A stretch of DNA of 64,000 nt from Rhizobium sp. 9140 (GTDB taxonomy: Bacteria; Pseudomonadota; Alphaproteobacteria; Rhizobiales; Rhizobiaceae): positions 1,367,501-1,431,500 of the forward strand of contig NZ_FJUR01000001.1 in NCBI RefSeq assembly GCF_900067135.1. The letters are read 5' to 3'. Below are positions 57,173 to 64,000 of the stretch, piece by piece (positions within the stretch are counted from its first letter, which is position 1; each line of letters opens with the position of its first letter). The position numbers were made by a program, and so were the translations under genes. The notes beneath the pieces are model-generated. The model worked only from the letters and a program-made list of their open reading frames with translations, had not been told where the DNA came from and ran no database searches.

Positions 57173-58423
57173 TCAATGTCCGTTGTAGATGCGAGCATAG
57201 AGCGGGTTGAACCCCATGCGGTAGACGAGTTCGGCGGGGCGGGCGACCGACCAGATGGCGAGATCGGCCCGCTTGCCAACCTCCAGCGTTCCCACCTCGT
57301 CGACGAGCCCCAGCGCCCGTGCCGCTTCCCGCGTCACGCCGGCCACGCACTCCGTCACCGTCAGGCCGAACAGCGTCGCGGCCATGTTCATGGTGAGAAG
57401 CAGGGAGGTCAGCGGCGATGTGCCGGGATTGTTGTCGGTCGCGATCGCCATGGCGACGCCGGCCTGCCGGAAGAGATCGATCGGCGGCTTCTTCGTCTCG
57501 CGGATGAAGTAGAAAGCGCCGGGGAGGATGACTGCCACGGTGCCGCTCGCCGCCATCGCCTGCGCCCCCGCAGCATCGGTATATTCCAGATGATCGGCCG
57601 ACAGCGCGCCATATTCGGCAGCCAGCGCCGCGCCATGCAGGTTGGAGAGCTGATCCGCATGCAGCTTGACCGGCAGGCCATGGGCCTTTGCCGCATCGAA
57701 CACGCGCCGCATCTCGTCCGGTGAAAAGGCGATGCCCTCGCAGAACCCGTCCACCGCATCGGCAAGGCCATCCGCGGCAAGGGCCGGCAGCATCTCGTCG
57801 GCCACCTTGGCGATATAGCCCGCGCTGTCGCCCTTGAACTCCGGCGGCAGGGCATGGGCGCCGAGAAAGGTGGTGCGCACGGTGACGTCGCGAAGCGCGC
57901 CGAGCCGGCGCGCGGCGCGCAGCGTCTTCTGCTCATGGGCAAGGTCCAGCCCATAGCCCGACTTGATCTCGACGGTCGTCACGCCCTCTGCCATCAGCGC
58001 ATCGAGGCGGGGCAGGGACTGCGCGACGAGATCCTCTTCGCTGGCCGCCCGCAGCGACCGCACGGAGGAAACGATGCCGCCGCCGGCCCGTGCGACCTCT
58101 TCATAGGTGGCGCCAGCCAGCCGCATCTCGAATTCGTTCGCCCGGTCGCCGGCATGGACAAGGTGCGTATGGCAATCGATCAGTCCCGGCGTGATCAGCC
58201 GTCCGCCGCAGTCCACGACATGGCCGGCAGCCTTGCGTGAAAAGGGAAGGTCCGCTTCCGGCCCGGCAAAGACGATGCGTCCGTCCGAAACGGCGATGGC
58301 ACCCCGTTCGATCAGGCCGAGGCCGGGCAGAGCAGGGTCGAGCGTGGCAAGCTGGGCGTTGTGCCAGAGCGTGTAGCAGGCCGGGACGCCCGGCGCTGCC
58401 GATAGGGACTTCATGGAAGACAT
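57173..58423 (-). CDS. hutI: Imidazolonepropionase
   Basis: 416 residues from ATG 58423, with GGCGGGA about seven bases upstream; ATG at 58414 is a near alternative. Amidohydrolase motifs: metal ligands in [53 protein letters not shown]. It hydrolyses imidazolonepropionate to formiminoglutamate. First gene of the leftward hut operon, divergent from hutF with a HutC-like palindrome between. Confidence 0.96.
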   Translation of the reverse strand: MSSMKSLSAAPGVPACYTLWHNAQLATLDPALPGLGLIERGAIAVSDGRIVFAGPEADLPFSRKAAGHVVDCGGRLITPGLIDCHTHLVHAGDRANEFEMRLAGATYEEVARAGGGIVSSVRSLRAASEEDLVAQSLPRLDALMAEGVTTVEIKSGYGLDLAHEQKTLRAARRLGALRDVTVRTTFLGAHALPPEFKGDSAGYIAKVADEMLPALAADGLADAVDGFCEGIAFSPDEMRRVFDAAKAHGLPVKLHADQLSNLHGAALAAEYGALSADHLEYTDAAGAQAMAASGTVAVILPGAFYFIRETKKPPIDLFRQAGVAMAIATDNNPGTSPLTSLLLTMNMAATLFGLTVTECVAGVTREAARALGLVDEVGTLEVGKRADLAIWSVARPAELVYRMGFNPLYARIYNGH

Positions 58424-58455
58424 CGCTTTTCCCGCCTTTCCTTCGCTCGTCATTA

Positions 58456-58465
58456 TGTATATACA
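58456..58465. promoter_or_regulatory. HutC-type operator
   Basis: TGTATATACA, a perfect palindrome in AT-rich DNA between hutI and hutF. It matches the core of HutC (GntR family) sites in pseudomonads and other proteobacteria. It could control both divergent units. Confidence 0.75.
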
Positions 58466-58528
58466 AATGATAACGGAGCGCAAGCCTCATTCTGAAGCTG
58501 CGGCGCGGCCGGGATCGGGAGCAGGACG

Positions 58529-59920
58529 ATGGAACGCCAGGCGGTAATGGAGCAGATGACAGGAAAGACGGAGACGATCTTCGCCACATCGGCGCTTCTG
58601 CCGGACGGCTGGCATGACGATGTGCGCCTCTCGTTCACCAGCGGGCGCATCGCATCCGTGGAGGTCGATGCAGCGCCGAAAGCCGGCGATGAACGTCACG
58701 CGATCCTCGTTCCCGGCATGCCCAATCTCCACAGTCATGCCTTCCAGCGCGGCATGGCGGGGCTCGCCGAAGTGCGCGGCCCCGGCGCCGACAGCTTCTG
58801 GAGCTGGCGCACCGTCATGTATCGCTTCGCGCTGTCCATGACGCCCGAGCAGGTGCAGGCCGTGGCAGCTCAACTCTATATGGAAATGATCGAGCAGGGC
58901 TTCTCCCGCGTCGGCGAGTTTCACTACCTGCACCACGCGATCGACGGCAGCCCCTATGCCGATATTGCCGAGATGGCGGTGCGCATCGCCGCTGCCGCTT
59001 CCGAAACGGGAATCGGCCTGACGCTCCTGCCGGTGTTCTACGCCCATTCCACCTTCGGCGGTGCCGCGCCAAGCGAAGGCCAGCGGCGTTTCATCAATAC
59101 GCTCGACAGTTTCGCCCGCCTGCTGGAGGGGTGCCGCACGGCCGTGGCCGGCCTGCCGTCGTCGCGCGTCGGCGTGGCCCCGCACAGCCTGCGCGCGGCA
59201 ACGCCGGCGGAGGTATCTGCGGTCGCCGGCATGGCCGCGCAGGGGCCGATCCATATCCATGTCGCCGAACAGATGAAGGAAGTCGAGGACTGCATCGCCT
59301 GGTCCGGCGCCCGCCCGGTCGAATGGCTCCTCGATCATGTCGGGCTTGATCCACGCTGGTGCCTCATCCATGCGACGCACATGACCGAAGACGAGACGGT
59401 GCGCATGGCGGCGAGCGGCGCCATTGCCGGCCTCTGCCCGATCACCGAGGCCAATCTCGGTGACGGCACGTTCAATGCCCCCGTCTTCGGTGCGGCCGGC
59501 GGCCGCTTCGGCATCGGCTCGGACAGCAACATCCTGATCGGCCTGCCCGACGAGTTGCGCCAGCTCGAATATTCCCAGCGCCTCCTGCACCGCTCGCGCA
59601 ACGTCATGGCCTCAGCCGGACAATCGACCGGGCGCGCTTTGTTCGATGCGGCCCTTGCCGGCGGAGCCGTTGCCCTTGGCGCCGATGCGGCTTCGCCGCT
59701 CGGTCTGGCGGCGGGTGCTCCGGCTGATATCATTTCGCTGTCGATGCCCGACAGCGGCGCGCGCCACGATGCCGTTTTCGATGCCTGGCTGTTTGCCAAC
59801 GGCACCCGGCCGGACAGTGTCTGGGTCGCCGGCAAGCGACAGGTGACATCAGGGCGCCACCGTGCGCGCGACCGAATTTCGGCTCGCTTCCGGCAGGTGA
59901 TGAGAGAACTTTCGGCGTAG
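58529..59920 (+). CDS. hutF: Formiminoglutamate deiminase HutF
   Basis: 463 residues; GGGAGCAGGA upstream. Amidohydrolase with NLHSHAFQRGMAGLAEVRG (metal His), HIHVAEQMKEVEDC, LIHATHMTEDE, GIGSDSNILIGLPDELR. It converts formiminoglutamate to N-formylglutamate and ammonia for HutG. Divergent from hutIHGUD. Confidence 0.96.
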   Translation: MERQAVMEQMTGKTETIFATSALLPDGWHDDVRLSFTSGRIASVEVDAAPKAGDERHAILVPGMPNLHSHAFQRGMAGLAEVRGPGADSFWSWRTVMYRFALSMTPEQVQAVAAQLYMEMIEQGFSRVGEFHYLHHAIDGSPYADIAEMAVRIAAAASETGIGLTLLPVFYAHSTFGGAAPSEGQRRFINTLDSFARLLEGCRTAVAGLPSSRVGVAPHSLRAATPAEVSAVAGMAAQGPIHIHVAEQMKEVEDCIAWSGARPVEWLLDHVGLDPRWCLIHATHMTEDETVRMAASGAIAGLCPITEANLGDGTFNAPVFGAAGGRFGIGSDSNILIGLPDELRQLEYSQRLLHRSRNVMASAGQSTGRALFDAALAGGAVALGADAASPLGLAAGAPADIISLSMPDSGARHDAVFDAWLFANGTRPDSVWVAGKRQVTSGRHRARDRISARFRQVMRELSA

Positions 59921-60210
59921 AACCCGGATGAAACGGCGGGCGCTCTCCCCAGAGATCGCATCGCCGCGTTAAAGGCGTATTAACCTTTATCGCCGCCCCG
60001 CATGCCGGACAGGACCCTCGTTAAGATCCCGTTCACGTTTCCAACCGTAAAGTTGTCATGTTCGATGGAGAACCGAGGCGCATGACGCGCAACTCGAAAA
60101 CAATGGTGGATGAAGTGCATGACGTGCGCAGTTAATCTGGCAATTCCGGCCGGCAAGGTCGGAATTGCCATGATGCTCCCGATCGTCCTTACAAGCTGAT
60201 CTCCCAATTC
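59921..60210. other. 290-bp region between convergent hutF and the LysR gene
   Basis: No gene. It contains a 10-bp inverted repeat GGCAATTCCG (60139-60148) and CGGAATTGCC (60160-60169) with an 11-base loop, and TAAAGG/CCTTTA (59971-59976, 59985-59990). The first may end one of the two convergent transcripts. Confidence 0.5.
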
Positions 60211-61092
60211 TCAGACGAAGATCGCATGCTCCGCAGCGACGAGTTCCTGCAGGAAATCGACCACGGTCCGCACGCGCAGCAGATCCCGCGCACTCTCGTG
60301 ATAGGTCGTCCAGTATGCCCGCCGGATCGTCGCATCGGGCAGGATACGGCATAGCTCGCCATGCTGCCGCGCGATGTAATTGTGCAGGATGCCGATGCCG
60401 GCACCCGACCGCACCGCCTCCGTCTGCCCTGTCGCGCTGGAAATCTCGAAGCCCGCATCCCAGTTGCGCATCACCTCGCCGGTAAAATCGAGCGAAGCGG
60501 TCCAGAGAAGATCCTCGACATAGCCGATCCGCCGATGACGTTTCAGCGCCTCGATACTGTCGGGTGTGCCGTTCTCGCGCAGATAGGCGTCCGACGCATA
60601 GATGCCGAGCGTATAATCGGTGAGTTTGGACGAGACGAGCCGACCTTGCTCCGGTCGTTCAAGGGTGATGGCGATATCCGCCTCGCGCTGCGACAGCGAG
60701 AAGGAGCGCGGCACCGGCACCAGCTGAATGCGCAACGCGGGAAAGCGGGCCGTCAGCGCCCCCAGTCGCGGCGCCAGAAACGAGACGCCGAAACCGTCCG
60801 GCGCGCCGATGCGCACGGTGCCGGCAACAGCCGTATCGACCCGGCCGACATGCGCCTGCGCCGCCAGCATCTCCGTTTCCATTCTTTCCGCCGCGTGAAA
60901 GAAAACTTCCCCCTCCGCCGTGAGTTCGCAGCCATTCGTCCGCCGCACGAGCAGCCGCGTCTTCAAGGCTTCCTCCAGCGCCGTCACCCGCCGCGAAAGC
61001 GTGGCGTGGTTGACGCCGACCCGTTTCGACGCCGAGAGGATCTGCCCGCTACGGGCGACCGCGAGAAACATCCGCACATCGTCCCAGTTCAT
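60211..61092 (-). CDS. LysR-family regulator divergent from mmsA
   Basis: 293 residues. N-terminal winged helix-turn-helix (FLAVARSGQILSASKRVGVNHATLSRRVTALE), then the LysR effector domain. It is divergent from mmsA with a 119-base shared upstream region, the usual arrangement for a LysR activator and its target. Ligand unknown; a valine or methylmalonate-semialdehyde-related compound would fit. Confidence 0.93.
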   Translation of the reverse strand: MNWDDVRMFLAVARSGQILSASKRVGVNHATLSRRVTALEEALKTRLLVRRTNGCELTAEGEVFFHAAERMETEMLAAQAHVGRVDTAVAGTVRIGAPDGFGVSFLAPRLGALTARFPALRIQLVPVPRSFSLSQREADIAITLERPEQGRLVSSKLTDYTLGIYASDAYLRENGTPDSIEALKRHRRIGYVEDLLWTASLDFTGEVMRNWDAGFEISSATGQTEAVRSGAGIGILHNYIARQHGELCRILPDATIRRAYWTTYHESARDLLRVRTVVDFLQELVAAEHAIFV

Positions 61093-61211
61093 GACGTCAG
61101 CCTTTCATATGTCGATTTCTGCACAACCGTTCCTGAATTTCGCATGTTGATTTGTGTAGACTGTAGTGCGATCGTCTCGCCAACAGCAACGACAATCTGG
61201 AGGAGACAGCC

Positions 61212-62708
61212 ATGTACGAGATCGGTCATTTCATCGGCGGCAAGACGGTTGCCGGCACCAGCGGACGCACGAGCAACATTTTCAACCCGGCAACGGGCGA
61301 AGTGCAGGGTACGGTGGCGCTGGCCAGCGACGCTGAGCTGGCGGCAGCCGTCGAGAACGCCAAGGCGGCTCAGCCGAAATGGGCTGCCACCAATCCGCAG
61401 CGCCGTGCCCGCGTCTTCATGAAGTTCGTCCAGCTTCTGAACGACAACATGGATAGCCTTGCCGAAACCCTCTCGCGCGAACATGGCAAGACCATCGACG
61501 ACGCCAAGGGCGATATCGTCCGCGGCCTGGAAGTCTGCGAATTCGTGATCGGCATCCCGCATCTGTCGAAGAGCGAGTTCACCGAAGGCGCCGGCCCGAA
61601 TATCGATATGTATTCGATCCGCCAGCCCGTCGGCATCGGCGCCGGCATCACGCCGTTCAACTTCCCGGGCATGATCCCCATGTGGATGTTCGCCCCGGCC
61701 ATCGCCTGCGGCAACGCCTTCATCCTGAAGCCCTCCGAGCGCGACCCCTCCGTGCCGATCCGCCTTGCCGAACTGATGATCGAGGCAGGCCTGCCTGCCG
61801 GCATTCTCAACGTCGTGAACGGCGACAAGGGCGCGGTCGATGCGATCCTGACGCATCCCGACATTTCCGCCGTCTCCTTCGTCGGTTCCACGCCGATTGC
61901 CCGCTACGTCTATGGCACCGCGGCCATGAACGGCAAGCGCGCCCAGTGCTTCGGCGGCGCCAAGAACCACATGATCATCATGCCGGATGCCGATCTCGAC
62001 CAGGCTGCAAACGCCCTGATGGGCGCCGGCTACGGCTCGGCCGGCGAGCGCTGCATGGCGATCTCCGTGGCCGTCCCCGTTGGCGAGGAAACCGCCAACA
62101 AGCTGATTGAGAAGCTGACGCCCATGGTCGAGAGCTTGCGCATCGGCCCCTATACCGACGAAAAGGCCGACCTCGGCCCCGTTGTCACCAAGGAAGCGCG
62201 CGACCGCATTCTCGACCTGATCGACAAGGGCGTGGAGGCCGGTGCCGATCTCGTGGTCGATGGCCGCGGCTTCAAGCTGCAGGGTTATGAGGACGGTTAT
62301 TTCGTCGGCGGCTGCCTGTTCGACAACGTCACGCCGGATATGGACATCTACAAGACCGAGATCTTCGGCCCCGTCCTCTCCGTCGTCCGGGCCAAGACCT
62401 ATGAAGAAGCGCTCGATCTGCCGATGAAGCACGAATACGGCAATGGCGTCGCGATCTATACCCGCGATGGCGATGCGGCCCGCGACTTCGCCTCGCGCAT
62501 CAATATCGGCATGGTCGGCGTCAACGTTCCGATCCCCGTTCCGCTCGCCTACCACTCCTTCGGCGGCTGGAAGTCCTCGTCCTTCGGCGACCTCAACCAG
62601 CACGGCACGGACTCGATCAAGTTCTGGACGCGCACCAAGACCATCACCAGCCGCTGGCCCTCCGGCATCAAGGACGGCGCCGAATTCGTCATGCCGACGA
62701 TGAAGTAG
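61212..62708 (+). CDS. mmsA: Methylmalonate-semialdehyde dehydrogenase (CoA-acylating)
   Basis: 498 residues, full length. ALDH fold with GITPFNFPGMIPMWMFAPAI, ILKPSERDPSVP, and the catalytic Cys about 281 in GSAGERCMAISVAV, which with the CoA-dependent reaction distinguishes MmsA/IolA. It converts methylmalonate or malonate semialdehyde to propionyl- or acetyl-CoA in valine, thymine or inositol degradation. GGAGGAGA lies before the ATG. Strong terminator follows. Confidence 0.95.
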   Translation: MYEIGHFIGGKTVAGTSGRTSNIFNPATGEVQGTVALASDAELAAAVENAKAAQPKWAATNPQRRARVFMKFVQLLNDNMDSLAETLSREHGKTIDDAKGDIVRGLEVCEFVIGIPHLSKSEFTEGAGPNIDMYSIRQPVGIGAGITPFNFPGMIPMWMFAPAIACGNAFILKPSERDPSVPIRLAELMIEAGLPAGILNVVNGDKGAVDAILTHPDISAVSFVGSTPIARYVYGTAAMNGKRAQCFGGAKNHMIIMPDADLDQAANALMGAGYGSAGERCMAISVAVPVGEETANKLIEKLTPMVESLRIGPYTDEKADLGPVVTKEARDRILDLIDKGVEAGADLVVDGRGFKLQGYEDGYFVGGCLFDNVTPDMDIYKTEIFGPVLSVVRAKTYEEALDLPMKHEYGNGVAIYTRDGDAARDFASRINIGMVGVNVPIPVPLAYHSFGGWKSSSFGDLNQHGTDSIKFWTRTKTITSRWPSGIKDGAEFVMPTMK

Positions 62709-62734
62709 GACGCAGCCTGTCCGGCGTCTTCAAG

Positions 62735-62759
62735 AAGGGTCCCGCAAGGGACCCTTTTT
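62735..62759 (+). terminator. Rho-independent terminator of mmsA
   Basis: AAGGGTCCC (62735-62743), loop GCAA, GGGACCCTT (62748-62756), then T residues to 62759. Confidence 0.92.
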
Positions 62760-62788
62760 CATGAGCATCTTTCTCGACATTTCTTCTT

Positions 62789-62805
62789 TTTGGAATTGTT
62801 CCAAA
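62789..62805. promoter_or_regulatory. ICE-like (Irr) box upstream of rirA
   Basis: TTTGGAATTGTTCCAAA, a 17-bp inverted repeat with 3-base centre. It matches the Irr iron-control element TTTAGAAnnnTTCTAAA except one symmetrical base in each arm. A TATATA (62819-62824) is just downstream, where bound repressor would block the promoter. Confidence 0.65.
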
Positions 62806-62883
62806 CTGGCAGGCGTTCTATATAGAGCCAAGACAGGGAGTGGCGATCTGGGATTCGCCTGCGTCCGAGCATCGGAGTGAAGA

Positions 62884-63363
62884 ATGCGCCTGACCAAGCA
62901 GACCAATTATGCCGTTCGCATCCTGATGTATTGTGCTGCAAACGAAGGGCATTTGAGCCGCATTCCGGAAATCGCCAAGGCCTACGGTGTGTCCGAACTG
63001 TTTCTGTTCAAGATTCTCCAGCCGCTGAACAAGGCCGGCCTCGTGGAAACGGTTCGCGGTCGGAATGGCGGCGTGCGCCTGCCCAAGCCCGCTTCGCAGA
63101 TCACGTTGTTCGATGTCGTCAAGGTAACGGAAGACAGCTTCTCGATGGCGGAATGTTTCGATGCCGGCGAAGTGGATTGCCCGCTGGTCGATAGCTGCGG
63201 CCTGAACACGGCCTTGCGTAAGGCGTTGAACGCCTTCTTCGATGTGCTCTCACAATATTCGATCGACGATCTGGTCAAGTCACGCCCGCAGATCAACTTC
63301 CTGCTCGGCATCGACCCGCTTCCCTACGTCGCCCCGGCGGCACAGCCCCAGACGGCGGCTTAG
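62884..63363 (+). CDS. rirA: Iron-responsive transcriptional regulator RirA
   Basis: 159 residues, Rrf2 family. It starts MRLTKQTNYAVRILMYCAAN with helix-turn-helix and wing (LVETVRGRNGGVRLPKP), and has the three cysteines for the iron-sulphur cluster in ECFDAGEVDCPLVDSC. RirA represses iron-uptake genes when its cluster is intact, in place of Fur. Sequence agrees closely with rhizobial RirA as I recall it. Monocistronic. Confidence 0.95.
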   Translation: MRLTKQTNYAVRILMYCAANEGHLSRIPEIAKAYGVSELFLFKILQPLNKAGLVETVRGRNGGVRLPKPASQITLFDVVKVTEDSFSMAECFDAGEVDCPLVDSCGLNTALRKALNAFFDVLSQYSIDDLVKSRPQINFLLGIDPLPYVAPAAQPQTAA

Positions 63364-63466
63364 GGCAATTCCAGCAAAAGTGCGCAGCGGTTTTGTGTTC
63401 GGAAGTGCGTTGAAACAATGAGAGAGAGGGCTTTCGCGCTTCGGAGAGACGCTGAAGCGCTCTAAC
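63361..63466. repeat. Second type of rhizobial intergenic hairpin repeat
   Basis: Stem 1: GCAATTCC (63365-63372) with GGAAGTGC (63401-63408), enclosing CAAAA/TTTTG. Stem 2: GCGCTTC (63436-63442) with GAAGCGC (63454-63460). The first half resembles a common repeat in Rhizobium/Agrobacterium intergenic DNA. It starts at the rirA stop and may act on its 3' end. Confidence 0.55.
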
Positions 63467-63504
63467 GGCGGCCTGTCCGGAATGTCGGCAGACTGCGAGT
63501 AAGC

Positions 63505-63535
63505 AACGACGCGTCTTCAGCAGACGCGTCGTTTT
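63505..63535. terminator. Terminator between rirA and the response regulator
   Basis: AACGACGCGTCT (63505-63516), loop TCAGC, AGACGCGTCGTT (63522-63533), then TT. A perfect 12-bp stem four bases from the stop of the opposite gene; usable in both directions. Confidence 0.8.
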
Positions 63536-63539
63536 CGTC

Positions 63540-63935
63540 TCAGGACTTCACGAGATATTCCTGCAGCAGAAATTCGATGGCGGTCGGGTCGAGCTCTGCC
63601 TTGTCGAGGCGGAAATCGACACCGTATTCCTGGAACGACTGGAAATACGCGTCGTCCAGCGAGCCGGAAATCACGCCAACGGGGCCGATGAAGCCCTTCT
63701 GGCGGATCTGCGGCACCGTATCGCGAAAGTCGCCATGTGGCGGAAGCCGGTTGTCGACCAGCACCATGGATACGGGCGTGCCCCGCTCAAGCAGGGGCAA
63801 GGCCGCTTCGATCGTCTCGCAGTAATGCAGCTGGATGGCGAAGGCCTGAACCTTGCTCATCAGTCGCCGCAGGATCACATGCTCGGCGGGTTCGTCGTCA
63901 ATCAGAAGAATTTGAACAGGTATGGGCATCGACAT
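63540..63935 (-). CDS. Single-domain response regulator
   Basis: 131 residues, only a receiver domain. Acidic pocket LLIDDEPAEH, phosphoacceptor Asp about 62 in MVLVDNRLPP, Ser in GVISGSLD, and Lys in RLDKAELD. No output domain and no neighbouring kinase in the window, so it is an orphan CheY-like relay. The start is ATG 63935 or 63929. The partner kinase could be anywhere in the genome. Confidence 0.9.
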   Translation of the reverse strand: MSMPIPVQILLIDDEPAEHVILRRLMSKVQAFAIQLHYCETIEAALPLLERGTPVSMVLVDNRLPPHGDFRDTVPQIRQKGFIGPVGVISGSLDDAYFQSFQEYGVDFRLDKAELDPTAIEFLLQEYLVKS

Positions 63936-64000
63936 GAATGATCCGTTATCTCTAAATATCTAAAATAATTGTCGTTTAATGTCTTTCGGGGTTCGAAAGC
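63936..64000 (-). promoter_or_regulatory. AT-rich region upstream of the response regulator
   Basis: The last 65 bases are AT-rich (TATCTCTAAATATCTAAAAT) and probably hold the promoter for the leftward response-regulator gene. No specific site identified; the region is cut by the window end. Confidence 0.4.

Noticed and set aside
59980..60207. Short open frames between hutF and the LysR gene
   Set aside because: No coding character, motif or ribosome site; the region looks intergenic.

Overview
The window is a chromosomal segment of a Rhizobiaceae alphaproteobacterium (Sinorhizobium/Ensifer, Shinella, Rhizobium or Agrobacterium-like). The evidence is the high-GC coding style, the flgL-flaF-flbT-flgD-fliQ-flhA-fliR order, the aglREFGAK trehalose/sucrose/maltose locus next to zwf-pgl-edd, a gene order around puuBA, mcpZ, potFGHI, acsA2, cbrA and phaP1 that matches what I remember of the Sinorhizobium meliloti chromosome, a clear RirA iron regulator, and a tRNA-His lacking the usual extra 5' G. 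Nothing was searched against a database; identities come from reading protein motifs and gene order.

Layout. 1-7754: 3' part of a flagellar operon (hook-filament junction, flagellin control, hook cap, export gate, then three small poorly characterised flagellar genes). 8130-10015: a WecG/TagA/CpsF glycosyltransferase and folD. 10026-17921: aglR and the aglEFGAK alpha-glucoside ABC transporter/glucosidase operon, with palindromic operators in the divergent region. 17932-18603: an AT-richer uracil-DNA-glycosylase-like gene inserted before edd. 18655-22804: zwf-pgl-edd (Entner-Doudoroff entry). 22896-25639: puuAB putrescine catabolism. 25777-26961: a YhiN-type flavoprotein. 27888-30413: a large chemoreceptor. 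30594-34672: potFGHI putrescine uptake. 34817-37001: a short-chain-fatty-acyl-type XRE regulator followed by very small genes. 37187-39142: acetoacetyl-CoA synthetase. 39468-43589: the cytoplasmic kinase CbrA. 43847-44284: phasin. 44421-44497: tRNA-His.

44500-49178 is the clearest accessory region: an AT-richer two-gene restriction-modification system (C5-cytosine methyltransferase plus probable endonuclease) followed by a complete IS21-family element whose outer ends appear to supply the stop codons of both flanking genes. After it come a small lipoprotein gene, a membrane hydrolase-like gene and a sarcosine/N-methyltryptophan oxidase (49176-52443). 52489-59920 is a complete histidine utilisation locus (hutIHGUD and divergent hutF) with a HutC-type palindrome but no hutC. 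60211-62708 is a LysR gene divergent from mmsA. 62884-63363 is rirA with an ICE-like box, and 63540-63935 is an orphan single-domain response regulator.

The genes form linked nutrient modules. Disaccharides taken up by Agl are hydrolysed to glucose and fed through Zwf/Pgl/Edd. Putrescine taken up by Pot can be degraded by PuuAB. Acetoacetate from polyhydroxybutyrate breakdown is activated by AcsA2 near the granule phasin. Histidine is degraded to glutamate by Hut. The most unusual signals are the IS21 junctions, an 8-bp inverted repeat abutting the methyltransferase start codon, a 31-codon gene with a double-glycine-leader-like sequence and a strong ribosome site, and two families of dispersed hairpin repeats.
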